DNA of 64,000 nucleotides from NCBI GenBank assembly GCA_030141605.1, contig JAQGDQ010000220.1, positions 227,786 to 291,785 of the forward strand, given 5' to 3'. Numbering within the stretch: the first letter of the stretch is position 1; each line of letters opens with the position of its first letter. The notes under the pieces were generated by a model that was not told where the DNA came from, searched no databases, and was given only the letters and a program-made list of their open reading frames with translations. Of the stretch, positions 59,401-64,000 are shown in pieces. Both the position numbers and the translations under genes were made by a program. The DNA comes from Tubiluchus corallicola (taxonomy: Eukaryota; Priapulida; Priapulimorpha; Priapulimorphida; Tubiluchidae).

Positions 59401-61164
59401 ACTCGATTTTTTCCAGTCCATGGTAAACCTGAAATTGATAAAGACTCTGAAATTTTTTACATTACGTTAAGAAACGGGTATTTTTATTCAGCAGTTCTTT
59501 TCATTAACCCATAAATAATGACAGTTTATCGAGTTTAAATTTAAGCAAGAATTATTTAAATTTTAATAACTTTTGTAATTTAGTCAATGAAAAATGCTAT
59601 GAAAAGTTTACAGCCTCTCATATTTCTTAAAGATGTGAATTATTTAAAAATCCACGTACACAGTGCATATCAATCTATTCAGTGTGCTAATTTAGAATTT
59701 TATCTACTAGCTAAAAAATCTGTCTGTCCCCATTTTCTTGATGCATAGAGGATCCTATACAATATTAATTTTGTGCAGCAATATGACAACATTATGCAGC
59801 ATAGTTTCCCACATATCACGGTTTCTGCTAAATCTGTACTTAACAGTAAATTCTTCATTCCTCAAAAACTCCTAAAATGACACTTTTTTATATTTTGGCT
59901 TTTATGCTGTCAGTTCAAACATGGTTTGAAGTTAGTCAGTTCAAACACAGTTCAGTCCATTTCTGATAAGTTATGGAATCCAATGGCATTGCATGAAGTG
60001 AATATAACAGATTTAACAATCTCCCTTTTGAATTTTGTGTAAAAATATCAAAATATTAACCGCATACATTTTAGTTAAATAGATTTCTATTGCATCTGTT
60101 TTCTTTTTGTTTACCTTGTTATAAGAGTTCAATTTGTGCGTGATTAAGCAGAAGGGTTAAAATCTAGCATGTGCCAGCGAGAACGTCATTAACACGGTGA
60201 TGTACTCGCAGTGAAAACTTTGTGATTAGCTATTTAAATGCTTCTTAGACAACCAGGTTAACTGCACTGTAAACATCGTGTATTTACAATTTTGTGTAAG
60301 TGGGGCATTGCTAGCTGCGTACATCAATTCAGAAAAGATTTAAGACTTTGTTAATACGGACATGTAGTAAACACAGCAAGTTTACCAGTCAAGAAAACCG
60401 GTGTGCAGGGATTTTTGCCTGTTTTCGGGCAGATTTACTGGAATTTGACTTTGCTATTCAGTAAGCACTTCCACTAAAATAGTTACCTCTTCTTGAAATG
60501 AAGATGCTGTCCAAACTGTATCAAGCCAATGTATTTTAATTCCTCGAGTTCGATACTCTTCAAACACAAGTTTAGGCATCAATATCTCAGCAGGAGTTTT
60601 GTTTTTAGTTTCCCCAAACAACAGTACTAATTGTTCATAAGTTCTCGGTACAGGTAAACAAACAAAGACATGATCGTCTGGTACATGTTTTCCTATTTCA
60701 CTATTTAGAAAGCAGTTGGAAAAAGTTGTTTGGTTGCTACGAACTGGGGACTGAATCATCATAGCATCCCATTGAAAGTCAAGCAGTACTTCACGAAAGG
60801 CACAACGAAGAACAGATTTAAAATTTTTCTGTTCTGCAGTTCTGTCATTATTCTGACTTCTTGATAATAAATATTTGATTAGTAATTCGTGAAACTCGTT
60901 AAAGTTATGCGCAGAAAATTCACAAAACCTAGAAAGTCTAGTCTTTTTACATTTTTGGATTAAGCTCATGTCAGAAGACAGAATTTTAAAACCCCAGCGA
61001 ACGTGCGCAGAACCACTGTGCACGCGAAAACTCCTTAAACAAAGCAAACATTTTAAAGTATAAAAAGACAGGACGTTTTTAATAACACATCTATCACTAT
61101 CACAAATTTCTGTCCACTCTGAAAAATCGGGTATAATCAGCACGACCTGCGTGATTGCAGACAT
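30368..61164 (-). CDS. TICRR: Treslin/TICRR homologue, 21 coding exons (DNA replication initiation)
   Basis: Exons (high to low): 61164-60487, 59428-59287, 58834-58745, 53325-53108, 51571-51343, 50133-50031, 48736-48627, 48352-48152, 44994-44930, 44604-44466, 43530-43379, 42471-42304, 42118-42036, 41026-40915, 40170-40093, 39002-38989, 38733-38640, 38353-38278, 36890-36777, 35991-35851, 32463-30368. All junctions are GT/AG, and phase holds to the stop, giving about 1700 residues (human 1910). Treslin signatures in order: VRWGFKILSSD and LLDFQWD (exon 1), WQASLPMSS (3), LVVHLKEIYETTL (11), KLQLFLLIELFL (12), RHPSLAETQGKRQIYIPK (17), RRVRRNLIGELSP (19), TVADTPARKQ and VVDDSP (20), TPETLKDHWPEKKRR and LQHLTCSPLL (21). 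Known role: CDK-phosphorylated treslin, with MTBP, binds TopBP1 to load CDC45 at origins, the animal counterpart of yeast Sld3. An ATG at 61185 would add seven residues. Confidence 0.88.
32793..35167 (-). mobile_element. Tigger/pogo-type DNA transposon, full length but decayed
   Basis: 2375 bp flanked by TA dinucleotides (32791-32792 and 35168-35169). Ends: CAGTATTCCCTCACTTATG on the left, and CAGTGTTTACTCGCTACTTC as the reverse complement of the right end. They share the CAGT.TT..CTC pattern typical of Tigger elements, and the size is near that of human Tigger1. It sits in treslin intron 20 with its transposase on the same strand as the host gene. Confidence 0.85.
33426..34826 (-). pseudogene. 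Tigger-like (CENPB/jerky family) transposase remnant
   Basis: It begins with MPPKRS and a pogo-type helix-turn-helix (IKQKIELLDMLKEG, then YGINESTVRYIKK). The DDE parts follow in broken frames: MDETGLFWKRMP (first Asp), LLLMDNAGGN (second Asp) and TSLIQPMDQGVI (third Asp). Reading frame changes near 34190 and 33790, and stops near 34487 and between 33425 and 33243, show it is inactive. A further fragment runs to 32986. Confidence 0.85.
35765..35842 (-). repeat. tRNA-like SINE head (pol III A and B boxes)
   Basis: On the minus strand TGGCAAAACG (A-box-like, 35829-35820) is followed 31 nt later by GTTCGATTC (B box, 35788-35780). The B box fits the pol III consensus and the spacing is normal. 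No clean tRNA fold is evident, so it is more likely a SINE head than a tRNA gene. It begins only about ten bases after the exon 20 donor. Confidence 0.4.
35851..35991 (-). CDS. TICRR: Treslin exon 20, both CDK/TopBP1-docking sites
   Basis: A 141-bp exon coding VLKTKTVADTPARKQ followed by a basic linker and LAVVDDSPCKP. Human treslin has SVAETPVHKQ (T969) and GVVEESPEKG (S1001), the two CDK sites whose phosphorylation creates the TopBP1 BRCT docking surface. In this model the matching residues are about T965 (codon at 35965-35963) and S998 (codon at 35866-35864), 33 residues apart against 32 in human. Upstream exon 19 carries RRVRRNLIGELSPRR, like human VRRNLFNQELLSPSKR. The donor is CCAG|GTAATT. 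Confidence 0.88.
36472..36613. mobile_element. Short hAT-like MITE, 142 bp
   Basis: In treslin intron 19, flanked by a perfect 10-bp direct repeat CACCTTCCAG (36462-36471 and 36614-36623). Ends CAGGTGTAAGCATTC and, from the right, TAGGGGTGAGCATCG are inverted relatives. The interior is AT-rich with TTCG/CGAA words. The family assignment rests on end sequence and target duplication. A relative is at 61515-61936. Confidence 0.65.
38989..39002 (-). CDS. TICRR: Treslin 14-nt microexon (exon 16)
   Basis: Exon 15 ends in phase 0 while exon 17 can only be read from phase 2, so something of length 3n+2 is missing. In this intron, ctcctag|TATAACGTGCTTAG|GTAAAA supplies exactly 14 nt. The joined residues read YNVLRTRSFTRHPSL, matching human [20 protein letters not shown] at the LRTRS string across the junction. 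The phase repair and the residue match are independent support. RNA reads have not been seen. Confidence 0.72.
39202..39962. mobile_element. TA-flanked MITE, copy in treslin intron 15
   Basis: 761 bp between TA target sites (39200-39201, 39963-39964). The terminal inverted repeats match well: CAGTAGGCATCGCTTAATAG on the left and CAGTAGGCACCGCTTCATAG as the reverse complement of the right end. Internal inverted arms (GTACAGTACAATAAGTATG and its complement) bracket a ~120-bp loop. A relative is at 21449-22452. The TA target and CAGT ends suggest mobilisation by a pogo/Tc1-type transposase. No coding capacity seen. Confidence 0.8.
40093..44994 (-). CDS. TICRR: Treslin exons 9-15, central conserved helical domain
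   Basis: Exons at 44994-44930, 44604-44466, 43530-43379, 42471-42304, 42118-42036, 41026-40915 and 40170-40093. Exons 11-14 form the best conserved central block: ETELVVHLKEIYETTLHAES followed by LLLGAKNIVANTV, then KLQLFLLIELFLSNKEG, VAVFLRALSFDDPDFSLAEF and APLLLVEIYERMGLQLPSS. Each aligns with human treslin in the same order (for example ELLSYIRENYQKTVA, LQVFLRLEMCL, LAEFLEEILRLY, LGNLYNSLGFVIP). In Sld3-family proteins this region serves CDC45 loading. Exons 9-10 are short, basic and little conserved. Confidence 0.82.
41142..41797. mobile_element. TTAA-flanked piggyBac-like element (treslin intron 13)
   Basis: TTAA at both ends (41138-41141, 41798-41801). Terminal repeats ACCTTTTGCTGACAAA and CCCTTTCACTGGCAGA (right end reversed) share the CCTTT..CTG.CA pattern. 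On the minus strand a short acidic frame with SSDSSNEV is present, which could be a trace of a piggyBac N-terminus, but too little remains to call a gene. Confidence 0.6.
42836..43365 (+). repeat. Dispersed repeat family A, copy 2 (treslin intron 11)
   Basis: Same sequence blocks as copy 1, including TGACGTCATTCAT, GGGCGTGCTTACGGAA, TATATTTTTCTAAGTTTAAG and AATAAATCC. Its right end stops about 13 bp from the exon 11 donor at 43378. Confidence 0.68.
43801..44210. repeat. 44-bp minisatellite, about 9 units (treslin intron 10)
   Basis: The unit begins GCTTGACAATGAGATGGATT and continues CAGTGTCTCATCATAGAGGA. GCTTG starts at 43928, 43972, 44016, 44060, 44104 and 44148 are 44 bp apart. CTCATCATAG and CTCAACGTACAG variants alternate, so the working unit may be an 88-bp dimer. 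Confidence 0.88.
45553..46209. mobile_element. TTAA-flanked piggyBac-like MITE (treslin intron 8)
   Basis: 657 bp bounded by TTAA (45549-45552, 46210-46213). Ends CTCCTCCAGGACCAC and CTCTTTCGGGACTGT (right end reversed) agree at about 10 of 15 positions. There is no open frame of note. Its ends differ from the 41.1-kb element, so it is a second family. Confidence 0.5.
46566..47605. repeat. 49-bp minisatellite, about 21 units (treslin intron 8)
   Basis: The unit has blocks TTTTTCCTGGAGGTGAGTGA and TATCAAAGTACGCGACTGCT plus GGGAACATG. Successive GATATC positions are 49 bp apart (46591, 46640, 46689, 46738). Variation between units is mostly single-base (GGAGG/GAAGG, TACGCG/TATGCA, CTGGGA/AGGGTA), and blocks of variants recur, indicating recent expansion by multi-unit duplication. 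Not coding. Confidence 0.92.
47690..47760. repeat. Partial second copy of the telomere-core element
   Basis: TGTGGGGAATTGTAAACT (47734 on) repeats the right arm of the 15.2-kb element, with a degenerate TAGGGGTAGG just before it. The left arm may start near 47600 (GTAACAGTTTTCTGCAACAC) but is uncertain. Confidence 0.42.
48152..59428 (-). CDS. TICRR: Treslin exons 2-8
   Basis: Exons at 59428-59287, 58834-58745, 53325-53108, 51571-51343, 50133-50031, 48736-48627 and 48352-48152. Exon 3 matches vertebrate treslin best (ISRTWQASLPMSSTAVL against SVAQWSLPTSSTLG). Exon 5 carries GVLRPVTSSTAVLTKI, like the GVISPLSASAMILTV stretch. Exon 6 ends GTELFEFYQR, like CLAELYQRK, and exon 7 continues with a basic KKFLERKRRTKMKR. 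Exon 8 is the least certain: its reading needs the acceptor atatagacag, and the human region there is not conserved. Exon 4 has many cysteines (SKCVPLCSL, WCCTIRN), which is unusual but open throughout. Confidence 0.72.
49330..49625. repeat. Dispersed repeat family B, copy 1 (treslin intron 6)
   Basis: An inner inverted repeat AGGTCAAAGGTTAAGTGTAC (49360-49379) faces its complement at 49583-49602. Flanking words (CAGTTTCGTTGTGTGC, CGATCATCATCATCG) and the inner TTTACTAGCAGGATCTTG and TAGCTAGCTGTTAAAACTGT are shared with 52685-53025. Non-coding. Confidence 0.62.
52175..52372 (-). pseudogene. hAT transposase C-terminal (dimerisation domain) fragment
   Basis: The minus strand reads CAVAEQSFSRLKQIKSSLLS, then TMSEGRLSELALLSIERELH, ending RVKPRRKRLL and TAG at 52177-52175. 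This is the hAT dimerisation-domain signature (AERSFS.LK.IKS.LRSTM, RL..LALLSIE), as in ZMYM1-like hAT transposases. The rest of the transposase is missing or scrambled. Located in treslin intron 4. Confidence 0.78.
52685..53025. repeat. Dispersed repeat family B, copy 2 (treslin intron 4)
   Basis: Same order of blocks as the 49.3-kb copy: CAGTTTCATTGTGTGC, TAGGTCAAAGGTTAAGTGTG, TTTACTAGCAGGATCTTG, TAGCTAGCTGTTAAAACTGT and GTGATCATCATCATGG. It carries a short extra segment in the middle. Confidence 0.62.
54808..55821 (+). CDS. Intronless rhodopsin-like (class A) G protein-coupled receptor
   Basis: 337 residues from ATG at 54808. Seven hydrophobic spans are visible. Class A landmarks: GN in TM1 (N57), ALGD in TM2 (D84), the TM3-top Cys (C114, WCW), SVDRYMKIVHP with DRY at 138-140, CWLP in TM6 (268-271) and NPLIY in TM7 (306-310), then a short helix-8-like tail. 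The N-terminus has NVS and NTS glycosylation sites. The usual Trp in TM4 and Pro in TM5 are not evident. It is a plasma-membrane receptor, with ligand unknown. The short loops and DRYMKIVHP resemble the melanocortin/adenosine/cannabinoid-like group, often expanded in cnidarians. The gene lies on the plus strand inside treslin intron 3 (58744-53326), antisense to its host. Candidate AATAAA signals are at 56349 and 56478. Confidence 0.85.
   Translation: MEDANVSAVDYIEEVRNTSKISQNLAELMFNNLALRSYLTGLYSAHLILGLLIVSGNALTILAVFTASKLESSMLMVAIVALGDILIGMSRFFKFILISIDTNYGILADRGPWCWAGMVFGVAGNLISTYGMLLLSVDRYMKIVHPHSSGIKVKHVIMVGIAIISFSVTYSLIPVFTTWNELGEKGYPKDIFKTMLCLLGPAAKSSALLSTLLFLTAMLSSITLYVAIYTRVWKSQQIKAKMSKSGSMGSNSKALQTIILVVATYVLCWLPQLIYLVLAGRRIGLIYFWYLYPILNCILTFNSLVNPLIYMIRIPSIRNQLKQMFCKRMSQVGVENT
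56880..57360 (+). repeat. Dispersed repeat family A, copy 3 (treslin intron 3)
   Basis: A more diverged copy: CATGTAATTATTAAAATCAC, CACACTTGGGG, CTTCCACCAATGATGTCATT (CRE lost by one base), GTACAGCGTTAGTATGAA and a terminal AAAATAAAACCCAACATGC block. Confidence 0.6.
57760..58215. repeat. Two diverged copies of a ~150-bp block
   Basis: CAAAAATCAGTTATATCTCC and CAAAAATGACTGCTTCGCCT open two similar blocks about 310 bp apart. Both continue with GAGCCTAG/GATCCTAG and GAAAGTGCACC/GAAAGCGCACC words, and end near a TGATGTCACC or TGACGTCACA sequence. They lie in treslin intron 3. No gene. Confidence 0.45.
60487..61164 (-). CDS. TICRR: Treslin exon 1, N-terminal treslin domain
   Basis: 226 codons, ending GAAGAG|GTAACT in phase 0. 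I prefer the ATG at 61164 (MSAITQVVLIIPD) over 61185 because it matches the start of vertebrate treslin, where a short lead precedes a beta strand (KVMLLLD). Other shared pieces are VRWGFKILSSD (human VHWAFKFFDS), LLDFQWDAMMIQSPVR (human LLDYQWDRPEITSPTK) and GIKIHWLDT (human ITFYWVDT). The open frame runs 10 codons past the donor before a stop, so exon reading alone would mis-end the protein. Confidence 0.85.
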
Positions 61165-61189
61165 CCTTTTATAGAGCTCATACAAATCA

Positions 61190-61210
61190 GATGATTCCGC
61201 GCCAAGTTCT
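61190..61210 (-). promoter_or_regulatory. E2F-like site upstream of treslin
   Basis: On the minus strand CTTGGCGCGGAA lies about 30 bp upstream of the preferred ATG (61164). It is close to the E2F consensus TTTSSCGC/TTGGCGCGAA. E2F drives S-phase replication genes, so the motif fits the gene, but the transcription start is unknown and one short match is weak evidence. Confidence 0.4.
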
Positions 61211-61514
61211 CATTAATTCTTCAAAATTAAACACAAACGTTTTTACTTAACCTTATTAACTTTACCGCCATGAACAAACTATCCCAACAGCCGATAAGGC
61301 TTCGTGACATAAAAGACCGATAAATATCTCATTTCATTTCTTGTTTATTGCAAGAACATTTTATTGAATGCGCACTCACTCAACTAGTGGTGGCAGTTCA
61401 ACGCTCATGCAGATCAATTTCGAGCATACTGGATAGCAGTAACTTGTGTTGGCTGTCACTGCAAAATTTAGCCGAACAAGATTTGAATACATTTGTCGAT
61501 GGAGCCTTAACTAG

Positions 61515-61936
61515 CAGGGGTAAGCATCGTTTGGTGAAATTCGAACGTTCGAATTCGATTCGAACGAGTTTTTTTTAGTTCGAACTCGACTCGAACCTAA
61601 AATTATAAATTCTAATAATTCAGCACTTCAGCCACGTACGTTCCTTATCATTAGAACTTTTGTAACTTCATGTAATTAGCACAACTTACCTGTAATTTCT
61701 GTGCACAATTTTTAAATAAATTATTAGTGGTTTTGCTGCAGAACAAAATCGAATAATATGCATAATCTCTGAAGACTGCTTTTTACTGGTATTTCGAGAA
61801 CTTCTTCAAAAATCTTTCAAACAGGATCTGAATTCGATTCGAATTCGAAATCCTGAAATTTGGATCGGTTCGAATTCAAAGGTCACAAATTCGTTTCGAT
61901 TTGAATTCGCTTTCTGGTAAAGAATGCTCGGCCATA
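61515..61936. mobile_element. hAT-like MITE, 422 bp, related to the 36.5-kb copy
   Basis: Starts CAGGGGTAAGCATCG. The right end read backwards contains CCGAGCATTCTTTACCAGAA, matching GTAAGCATTCTCTACCAGAA of the other copy. Flanks TTAACTAG and TTAGCTAG (7 of 8 identical) fit an 8-bp hAT target duplication. Both ends carry clusters of TTCGAA/GAATTCGA words. It lies upstream of the treslin promoter. Confidence 0.6.
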
Positions 61937-62577
61937 TTAGCTAGCTCTGGTGGGAGATTGACCATCATTACCAACTCTATTTTTGTATAATTTTAGTTGT
62001 ATAGCAGTGCTAGCTCTTTGTTTTTCAGTTTTTTCACCGTGGCACTAGATTCCTGGCAACTATTAGTTTCTCATTAGGTATTAATGGCACTTTTTTACTG
62101 GATTTGTCAATGTCGTCTAGAAATTGATATGTCTGCAGTAGGTCTGTTCCTTTCCTCCCAAATTCTACGGATATTAAGTGCTCACTTAGTACACAATGAA
62201 CTGACACAATCCAATTAAAGTATCAGTACTGTACGTGCTTTAATATTGTACAGTTCATTTTTAGACATTGGTAATACATTAAAGTACCAAATGAAAATTA
62301 ACAAGAGAATTAACAATGAAAATTACATCTGCATAATATGACATTCATCAGTGCATAATGCACTGCAAAAAAGACAAATGTGCCAGTTGCAGAACTATTG
62401 CTACAAACACAGTGAACATTGACATTTGCAACATACAGATATTAAATAGATCATTTCATATTTACAATATATACGCTCATTTACGTTAAAATATTTTGAT
62501 TTTACAAGATTATGGGCGGGGAAAAATGTAATTACTCTGCATATGAATATTGTCGTTTTGGTATACAGGACATCCAA

Positions 62578-63060
62578 AATCTAGTTAAAACGTTTTTTAA
62601 ATTTTGTTTTAACTTTAGATAAAGTTGTTGAAGCTTTAACTTCCTTTGGTAAAGTATTCCATAATGAGATAGCTTGCTTTGATAAGGAATTATTTACGTA
62701 TATGTTGTTAGTTCTAATTTGCAATAGATTAGCAATATTATAGTTTAGTGTTGGATTGCGAAGAAGTTGCAATTCACTATTCCTGAAAGGCATATTAAAT
62801 TTCATTTTTTTATGTATTCATATAGAAATATTAGTGCTTGGTAATCACGGTTGGCTTCTTATATTGGAATTCTCACTTGTTGTCTTAATACAGTTGCCGA
62901 AAATCTTGTTGTACTTGGTGATTTAATGCATACATAGATATTATCCACATAATTTTGCAAAAGATTTAATTTAATAAATTGCTCCCTTTTTGTATTATGA
63001 AATAATTTGCAACCATATAGATAATGAGGAAGTCAGTATCATACTGCAAATCAGTTTCAT
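62578..63060 (-). pseudogene. Non-LTR retrotransposon (LINE) reverse transcriptase C-terminus
   Basis: The minus strand reads LPHYLYGCKLFHNTKREQF near 63030-62970, then after a frame break EANRDYQALIFLYEYIKK, then a frame ending SLWNTLPKEVKASTTLSKVK and a stop at 62581. This is the usual C-terminal end of CR1/L2/jockey-type ORF2 (lyG..lw, SLWN.LP.e.K...sl..FK). It is frame-broken and 5'-truncated, as is normal for LINE copies. Confidence 0.72.
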
Positions 63061-64000
63061 ACTAAGAAAGTTTTTTTCTTTCTATTCATTTAGCGAGAAC
63101 CAAGTTTTTCCTTTCTCTTTTTATTCATTTTTTTGTGTTTAACTTTTGTCTAAGTTTGCAGAAAACTATCTTTTATTTGTTGTATAAATACCAAATAATT
63201 TGGGAAAAGTAATGGATTTGTTAATGTGTAAGAGCGTGCAAGCCTTATTAGCGGTTATAGTGTAACATTTATGGTTGGTATAGTCGCAAAAATGGTGTCC
63301 AAGTATGTATTTCTAGGATAAGAAAATAAATGTAAAAATCTTGTCAGAATATGTAACCAAGACTGTGCACCCGTCAAGTTCATAATCTTAGGGTAGGTCG
63401 AGACTTACACCGATCCATTCAGAAAGGAGCACATTTAGAAATTAAAAAAACTGACGTATCATCAAGCAACTGCTAAAGTAATTATTCTGCCTTTAAACGC
63501 TTAAAATTGGGAATCAGTGGTCTATTAGCGTGCAAATGATTTACAACACAATTTCTACTAACACAGTATTATCTCAGTTCGACAGAATACAATTAGTTCC
63601 TAATCTTGACATCAAGGCAGGTGCCTTTTACTTTACAATCTGAGCTAAGAGTGACAAAGTTCATTGTCCTTCACTTGAGAAAGAGTTATAGGCACCTCGC
63701 TAATAGTCTTGCATGCCACTGGTACAATTAAAGTCGCATATTGCCTCTCTTTATGGGTTTTGAATTATACCCACTCCTCGTGTAAATTATCAGTTTCTCT
63801 GTCTCAGCAACAACATTTTAGCCAAATACAGTCAGGTTTTTGTAACAGACCTAGACGTTGACGATCCGGTTTTATTGAGTAAACATATTTTGGATGCTTC
63901 CTAGCTTTCTCTATATTATTTCTTTTCCTCTGACTGAATAGATTAACTCACTGCACGGTGTGCTAATGCTTTGAAAGTGAAAACGAAATGTTCGTTAATA

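Larger units (their letters stand above)
61211..64000. other. Upstream flank of treslin
   Basis: Contains the hAT-like MITE and the LINE fragment. The remainder (61945-62570 and 63070-64000) is AT-rich with no recognised gene on either strand. Confidence 0.5.

Overview
This is a window of an AT-rich, intron-rich animal nuclear genome. Reasons: several genes have GT/AG introns of 0.1-13 kb that keep reading phase, the two large genes have metazoan orthologues, there are TTAGGG-type repeats, and introns and intergenic DNA are full of cut-and-paste transposon debris. I would guess a marine invertebrate, possibly a cnidarian, but the sequence alone does not settle the phylum.

Two multi-exon genes lie head-to-tail on the minus strand. 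Going down the minus strand, the first is a nearly complete homologue of TICRR/treslin (about 61164 to 30368). I rebuilt it as 21 exons with continuous phase, coding for about 1700 residues. It has the N-terminal treslin block, the central helical domain, the two CDK-site peptides that bind TopBP1, the TP..K.WP..KRR motif and the C-terminal LT.SPLL motif. One exon is only 14 nt long. Treslin lets CDK trigger origin firing, and an E2F-like site sits just upstream of its start codon. About 6 kb further on is the 5' part of an ASH1L-like histone methyltransferase gene (24433 to 4212). Only its long disordered N-terminal half with about seven AT-hooks is present. The AWS-SET-bromo-PHD-BAH part should lie beyond base 1.

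A third gene, an intronless rhodopsin-like GPCR (54808-55821, plus strand), is nested antisense inside treslin intron 3.

The rest is repeats. Treslin introns hold a decayed 2.4-kb Tigger/pogo transposon, a TA-flanked 0.76-kb MITE (its 1.0-kb relative is in ASH1L intron 1), a 142-bp hAT-like MITE (relative at 61.5 kb), two TTAA-flanked piggyBac-like elements, an hAT dimerisation-domain fragment, a tRNA-like SINE head, members of two further dispersed families, and two minisatellites (49-bp and 44-bp units). ASH1L intron 1 has an inverted-repeat element with a telomere-like core, a 340-bp foldback, a long TA tract and TAAA-rich DNA. A LINE reverse-transcriptase C-terminus lies at 62.6-63.1 kb.

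I found no prokaryote-type system (operon, CRISPR, phage). The points most worth following up are the treslin microexon, a frame-neutral treslin exon that resembles LINE protein, the minisatellite with a splice-donor consensus in most units, the loop-flipped MITE pair, and the telomere-like core bounded by inverted repeats.
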